The notes beneath the pieces were generated by a model. It did no database searches. It was not told where the DNA came from and was given only the letters and a program-made list of their open reading frames with translations. 64,000 nucleotides of DNA from contig MU394061.1 of NCBI GenBank assembly GCA_022578605.1, positions 770,046 through 834,045 on the forward strand. Direction: 5' to 3'. Of this stretch, positions 58,644 through 64,000 are shown piece by piece. The stretch is from Camillea tinctor. Its lineage: Eukaryota; Ascomycota; Sordariomycetes; Xylariales; Xylariaceae. A program made the position numbers and the translations under genes. Within the stretch, counting starts at the first letter, position 1; each line of letters starts with the position of its first letter.

Positions 58644-58752
58644 TATTTTACGTTTAAAATAAGCAATGAAATTAATTAACTAACTAGCTATTTATAACCT
58701 TAAGCCTATATAAACTATAAAACAGTTAAAGTAAGGAGTTTATATTTTTATA
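58586..58752 (-). mobile_element. 5'-truncated tRNA-headed repeat, copy 1
   Basis: A (TAA)n tail at 58586-58642 is followed by ATATTTTACGTTTAAAATAAG and AACCTTAAGCCTATATAAAC, matching the tail-proximal part of the full copy at 60023-60864. It breaks off at copy 2. Heavily AT-shifted. Confidence 0.6.
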
Positions 58753-59096
58753 ATGATAATAATAATAATGATATATTTTACGTCCGGAGCAGGCAATAAA
58801 CTAACTAACTAACTAGCTATTTATAACCTTAAGCCTATATAAACTATGGAACAGTTAAAGTAAGAAGCTTATGCCTTTGTACTTACGTGTTGAAAATTTA
58901 CATAGAAAATTTTTCGCGCTAATGCGCCTTACTGTAGCTAGCTTTTTTTAAAGCTTTGCTAATAAGGTTGTTAGTAATAAATATTAATAAATAAAGTTAG
59001 TTAATAACAGTACTTTATAAGAAGCTACCTTATAAAAAGCTATTTTGTAAAAAAGGAAATATTAGCAATAGTAAGGTTGTTAGTAACAAATACCTT
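58753..59096 (-). mobile_element. 5'-truncated tRNA-headed repeat, copy 2
   Basis: Tail (ATAATAATAATGAT), then the same order of blocks as the full copy: AAGCCTATATAAACTATGGA, GTGTTGAAAATTTACATAG and CGCGCTAATGCGCCTTAC. It lacks the tRNA-like head in its own orientation and abuts the head of copy 3. Confidence 0.65.
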
Positions 59097-59972
59097 GGCC
59101 ACATGGCGCAGTAGTTAAGCGCCTAGTAGACATTAGTGTAGAATATTAATGTAATGGGTTTGAATTTTATTGTGATTTAACTAATTATTTTTTTTTAAAG
59201 TATATATACTTTTTATTAGCTATTTATAGCTAATAAAAGCATTATTAGCGAAACTTTTTGCTAAATACTTATATTATTGCTAGTTAATTGCTAATATATA
59301 TATTTTTTTTGCTAATATTTTAAAGTAATATTATAAATAAACTAAAAGTATTAGCTAAATAAAAATGCTAACAACTAAAATATTTATTGCTAATAATTTT
59401 ATTAATAAAGTAACTGTTGTTAATAACTTTATTATTGTTAATATTTCTTTTTTTATAAAGTAGCTTTTTATAAAGTAGCTTTTTATAAAGTACTGTTATT
59501 AACTTATATACTTTTTTATTGCTAATATTTTTTTATTTAATAAAGTAGCTATTGTTAACTTATATACTTTTTATTGCTAATATTTCTTTATTTAATAAGG
59601 TAGCTGTCGTCGACTTATATACTTTTTATTGCTAATACTTCCTTTTAATAAGGTAGCTATTGCCGACTTATATACTTATTGCTAACCTTACCATCGCTAA
59701 CACCCCTTACAAAGTAACTCCTTATAAAGTAGCTATTATCGACTAACCTATTAGCAAAGCTTTAAAAAAAGCTAATTAACGGTAAAGTGCTATTAGCGTA
59801 AAAGATTTTTTATGTAAATTTTTAACATGTAAGTATAAAAATATAAGCTTTTTATTTTAACTGTTCTATAGTTTATATAAGCTTAAAGTATAATTAAATG
59901 CTATAATAAATAGTTTAGCTATAAGCTCTTGCACTAAACGTTAAATATATTATTATTATTATTATCATCACA
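59097..59972 (+). mobile_element. full-length tRNA-headed repeat, RIPped (copy 3)
   Basis: Begins with a tRNA-like head (59097-59178): acceptor GGCCACA, D arm GCGC-AGTAGTTAA-GCGC, and a T arm that has decayed. Then a body of about 770 bp ending in (TAT)n/ATCATC at 59947-59972. It is the inverted counterpart of copy 4. Compared with copy 4, nearly all differences are C-to-T or G-to-A, the RIP pattern, on both strands. Confidence 0.7.
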
Positions 59973-60022
59973 ATAAATACCTTATTAAAATGTTAATAAT
60001 AGTAAGGTTAGTTGTTAGCAAT

Positions 60023-60864
60023 ATGATGATGATGATGATGATGATGATATATTTAACGTTCAGTGCGGGAGCTTATAGCTGAACTATTTACTATGGTATC
60101 TAGTTACACCCTGAGCCTGTATAGACTATGGGACGGCTGGAGTAAGGGGCTTATGCCTCCGTACCAGCGTGTTGAAAATTTACATAGGAAATCCTCCGCG
60201 CTAATGCGCCTTACCGTTGGCTAGCCTTCTCCAAGGCCTTGCCGGGGGTTGGTTGGTCGGTAACAGCACCCTGTAGGAAGCCACCCTATAGGGGGCTACC
60301 CTGTGGGGGGTGTCAGCGATGGTGGGGTTGGCGATGGGTGTGTGGGTCGGCAACAGCTACCCTATTGGAGGGAGGTGTTGGCGATGGGGGGTATGTGGGT
60401 CGACGACAGCTACCCTATTGGATAGGGAGGTGTTGGCGATGGGGGGGTGTGTGGGTCGGCGACAGCACCCTGTAGGAAGCCACCTTATAGGAGGCTACCC
60501 TGTGGGGAGGGGGGTGTCAGCGATGGTGGGGTTGGTTGTTGGCGACAGTTACCCTGTTAGTGGGGCTATCGGCAGTGGATGTTTCGGTCGCTGGCATTTC
60601 CATTTGGCTAATGCTTTTTGGTCCATTTGCAGTGCTACTCTGGGATGTTGGCGGGGGAAGTGTGTATGCCGGCAATTAGCCGGCAATAATGTGGGTGCTC
60701 GGCGAAAAGTTTCGCCAATAATGCTTTTATTGGCTATAAACAGCCAATAAAAAGTGTGTGTGCCCTGGAAAAAGGGATGGTTAGTTGGACCACAATGGGA
60801 TTCGAACCCATTACATTAGTATTCCACACTAATGTCTGCCAGGCGCTTAACCACTGCGCCATGT
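60023..60864 (-). mobile_element. tRNA-headed repeat, not RIPped (copy 4)
   Basis: On the minus strand it starts at 60864 with a tRNA-like head (D arm GCGC...GCGC, 7-base anticodon loop GTGGAAT with T33 and central GGA, T arm ATGGGTTCGAATCCCAT), about 78 bases. It is followed by a body of about 760 bp and a (ATC)n tail at 60023-60050. The body has a G-rich minisatellite (60300-60560, units with GGTGTTGGCGATGGGGG). Structure: a pol III-type head, body and simple-repeat tail, as in SINEs, though long. Frames open across it (60239-60750) are repeat shadows. Confidence 0.72.
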
Positions 60865-62189
60865 ATAAGTTTATAGTTTTTTATTTGCATTATTTAGCGC
60901 TTTTTAAATGTAAAAAAAAGTTATTTTTTTTACTTTAATTTTATAGGCAGAAATAAAGTGGCACAACATTGTCTCTACTCCTACTAGCCTCCACTTATGC
61001 CTAAACAACACAGCGGTAATTTAAGGACTTTTTAGCTACCTTTCTAATAACTTTTAAGCTAACTTCGTTGCTTTTACGAAAACAATTAACCGTATTTGCT
61101 TTTTTGTTTACACCATTTAATAGTTCCTTAAACATAAAAATATTTTTAAAAACGAAAAAGCAAACTAATAAACTAAAAAAAAAAGCGCTAACCTTAATTG
61201 CCTTAACTACCTCTTTCTTAACCTTTTTAAACTTCTTACCTTAACATATACTTAACGCGTTAATAAACTTAAAAAATATAAAATATTTTCTACTTATATA
61301 AAAAGTAAAAACTGTTTATAATTTTTACTTTTAAAAAGCTTACGTTTAGCTACTAAACTTTATATTGGCTTTTAGCTAAATAAATAAGCTATAGCAACTT
61401 TATAAATTATTATTAACGCTTTAATTATTTTAAAGCAGTTAATTGCTATATATATTAATGCAGCTAAAAATAAAACTTTAACTATATTATAAAATGTTAG
61501 TATACTTAATACATAATATAAAAATTTAAAGTTTGCTTAAAACGTAAAACTTAGCATCAAGGTTGTGATTTAGTTACTAATTAGTTACTAAATTAACTAG
61601 CCCCACTAACTAAAGTTAGTTAATAGCCTAACTAAAACTACATAAATTAATTAGTATAATAATTAAAAACTACATAAGTTAGTTAATAGCTTAACTAAAA
61701 CTACTATAGTTAGTTAGTAGCTTAACTAAAACTAACTACACTAATTTAAGTTAGTAACTACAAAAAAACTAAAAACTAACAAAAATAACCCACTTTTTTA
61801 ATAAACATAATTTTTATTAGTATTTTTATATTACATATTAAAAAAAGTAGCGTATAAAGAGTTTTTATACATGTAATTTAAGCTATTTAAAAAAAGAAAT
61901 TATATATAAAATTACATTACGATTTTATATAATTAAATCTTTAAAAAATATAATTTTATTTTTAATATATAAAAAGTTATTTAATTTTTTAATTTAAAGT
62001 TTATTAAAAATTACAATTAAGCTTAAAAAAATGTTTAAACTTATTAACATTATAATTCTTTCAATTTAATTAATAAAATTTTAGTTTTTGTAATAAAAAT
62101 TATAATAAATCTTATATTTAATTTATATTATATTTAAAGTTTTAAAAAGCTTTTTATTCTTTAAATAAAATCTATTTATTAACCTATTT

Positions 62190-63960
62190 AATTTTCTTCT
62201 TCTTCTAAAACCTCCATATTATTAGTATATTGCTATTGTAATTCTTTTATATTATTAAATTTCCAACTTTTTAATAACGTTAACCATTTTACAGTTTTTA
62301 GCTGTAATTTATTTTGATTTTTAGTAATTATATTACTAAAAATTAAAAATATACGCTTTATAAAAGCTGTTGTTGCCGGTATTGCTAAATAACGTTTAGC
62401 CATAATAGCTAAAATAAGAAATTTATTTAAATTAAATTTTTACTATAATAAAATATCGGTTTATTATAGTAATTAGTTTTATATTAATATAAAATAAAAA
62501 AAATTAAACTTACTTCTTTAAAGTATTTTTCTTCATTTAAATAATTATTTAATTCTTCATTTAAATTAAATTCAATGCTTAAATAAATATCATCATTTAA
62601 TAAATTATTTTTTAACGATATTTTAAATATATTATCGTTATTTAATTCATTAAATGACATATTAAAAAAGTCGTTTTTATTTAATTGTCTTTTAACCCTA
62701 TTAAACATTAATATAAAAAATATTAAAATATAAAAAATATAAAAATATAACATACTTTTTAAATTTAACTTTAAATAATTAAATTACATCATTTTTTATA
62801 TTTTCATAATAATATAATAAACCATTTTCTTGAAAATGGCTAGTTTTTTGTGTAGGATCTAATATAATACTAAATAAATACGAATTAAAATAACTAGTAT
62901 TTAATAGTTTATTTGTTAAATTTCGTGAAAAGTATTTATTTAGCTTTTTAGCACTACGTAATATTGCTGCAATAAAGCCATTTAAAATAGGTGCCTATAT
63001 AAAATTAATAATTAATTATAAAATAATAAAAATTTAAAATAAAAAATAACTTATAATTTTTAGGTTATTTTGTAGTTGTTAATTATAATTGCGTAATAAA
63101 TTTCGCAATTTATTTCAAATTTGGTATATAAATAATAAGCCTCGAGACATTGTTATGTAAATTTCAGCTTGTAAATAAATAGTTGGTTTAATAAAAATTT
63201 CGAAAATTTGCTGTAATTTTTTTAAAGTATACCAATCAATATTATTTAAAAATAGCTTTTTAAATTTTAAATAGTTAATATTTCGATTAATATATAATAA
63301 AGAATTTTTTAATTTTAAAAAAACCTTTATTATATTATAAGTCGAATTTTAACGTGTTGGTAAATCTATAAATTAATTAGTAAAAAAATAAAAAAATAAA
63401 AAAATAAAAATTAAAAAATAAATTAATTAAATATTAATAGAAATAACGTTTTTTTTATAATTATTATTTAAAATTCCATCTCTTTTTGCGTTATTTATAC
63501 TTTTTTTTAATAATTTTTAAATATTATGCGTATATTTCGTTAAAGTAGCAATTTGGCAAATTCGATTAATTAAATTTAAAAATAATTAATAATTAATATA
63601 AAATTAATAAAATAAACTAACCTTTTTAAATTTCGTTTTTATCGTTTATTTTAATTTTAAGTTTTAATAAAGAAAGCTAAATATTAATGTATTTTGTAAT
63701 AAAATTAAATACATTTTTATTTGAAATAAAGTTTTTTAGTATATTTTGTACAATTAAATTAATAATATGTGCTATATACCTTATATTGTTTGTAAAAGGG
63801 TTATAATGCCGATTATTTATAGTATTTGTAAATTGTTAAAGGAAAATATCGTTATTTCGAGCATTATTGCGAGTAATACTAAAATAAATTAGTTTTAATA
63901 TTAAAAAATAAAATAAAAATGAAATAAAATAAAAATAAATACTTGAAAATATGATTTAAT
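62190..63960 (-). pseudogene. RIP-degraded hAT-family DNA transposase
   Basis: Conserved pieces of a fungal hAT transposase appear in order on the minus strand: RHYNPFTNNIRYIAHIINLI (about 63830-63720), NNIDWYTLKKLQQIFEIF (about 63250), ILDPTQKTSHFQENGLLYYY (about 62865-62800), FNLNEELNNYLNEEKY (62575-62525), and the C-terminal dimerisation motif MAKRYLAIPATTAF...SNIITKN (62403-62317). Introns, stops and AT-biased substitutions break it throughout. The N-terminal part lies beyond the window. No inverted repeats could be picked out. Confidence 0.7.
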
Positions 63961-64000
63961 TTTATATTTAAATAATTTGAAATTATTTGTTTAAATATTT

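Larger units (their letters stand above)
58136..64000. other. AT-rich, RIP-degraded repeat block
   Basis: From 58136 to the window end the sequence is strongly AT-rich with no intact gene. The exception is a GC-normal island at about 60040-60870, which is an unmutated tRNA-headed element. Identified contents are listed separately: four related tRNA-headed repeat copies and a ruined hAT transposase. 60870-62190 holds an imperfect TTAGTTA/TAACTAAAACTA tandem array at about 61560-61770 and is otherwise unassigned. Confidence 0.8.

Noticed and set aside
60787..60864. Functional tRNA-Ser gene
   Set aside because: The stem between D and anticodon arms is too long, the 5' acceptor half is missing in this copy, and it always heads the same repeat body; treated as a SINE-like head.
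60239..60938. Plus-strand ORFs of 60-146 codons
   Set aside because: They run across the G-rich minisatellite and tRNA-like head of a repeat and have low-complexity products.
1..64000. CRISPR arrays, bacterial operons or phage genes
   Set aside because: No regularly spaced repeats of that kind; the intron-rich genes show a fungal nuclear genome.

Overview
This window is nuclear DNA of a filamentous ascomycete (Pezizomycotina). Three things point there: genes with many 48-110 bp introns carrying GT...CTAAC/CTGAC...AG signals, families typical of moulds (HET, FSH serine hydrolase, secretory lipase, GH3/GH5 enzymes, Dal5-type transporters), and an AT-rich block with the transition pattern of repeat-induced point mutation (RIP). 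A Sordariomycete, perhaps xylarialean, is my guess but is not proven. Most genes had to be assembled across introns. For GH3, GH5, lipase, PNS1, both MFS transporters, the Fe(II)/2OG dioxygenase, the Dabb protein and the 25.7 kb gene, the exon sums are exact multiples of three.

Layout. 0.9-9.8 kb is a secreted-enzyme block: GH3 beta-glucosidase (+) interrupted by a 463 bp TA-flanked MITE, convergent GH5 mannanase (-), a small His-rich secreted protein (+), and a secretory lipase (-) whose penultimate intron-exon boundary is made by an introner-like element. 13.2-15.1 kb is a decayed HET gene. 16.7-20.2 kb has an FSH-type serine hydrolase (+) and a 10-exon Dal5-like MFS permease (-). 22.2-26.9 kb has an F-box protein (-), a Dabb-domain protein (+) and a conserved Ser/Thr-rich protein of unknown function (+). 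28-32 kb has an unresolved Cys-rich/coiled-coil gene (-) and a YP-repeat cell-wall protein (-). 36.8-44.2 kb has a PNS1/CTL choline-transporter-like protein (-), an MFS transporter (-) and a coiled-coil/polyQ protein (-), with an assembly gap at 42.16 kb. 44.2-55.6 kb is gene-poor, with short solo LTRs, an unidentified ORF, an intact dioxygenase (-) and a 5'-truncated amino-acid permease pseudogene (+). 55.7-58.1 kb is a Zn2Cys6-type regulator (-) whose DNA-binding end is cut off by a repeat block. 58.1-64 kb is AT-rich, RIP-degraded repeat DNA, with tRNA-headed elements (one arm not RIPped) and a wrecked hAT transposase.

The most interesting signal is a family of four related introns (GTGAGTAATTT donors, a shared GAGAC/GTCTC hairpin core, shared TTACTGAC branch region) in four unrelated genes: lipase, PNS1, the regulator, and (as a fossil) the HET pseudogene. 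These look like introner-like elements, i.e. mobile introns. In the regulator the element lies only 2 nt downstream of another intron, which implies a 2-nt micro-exon that exactly restores the reading frame.
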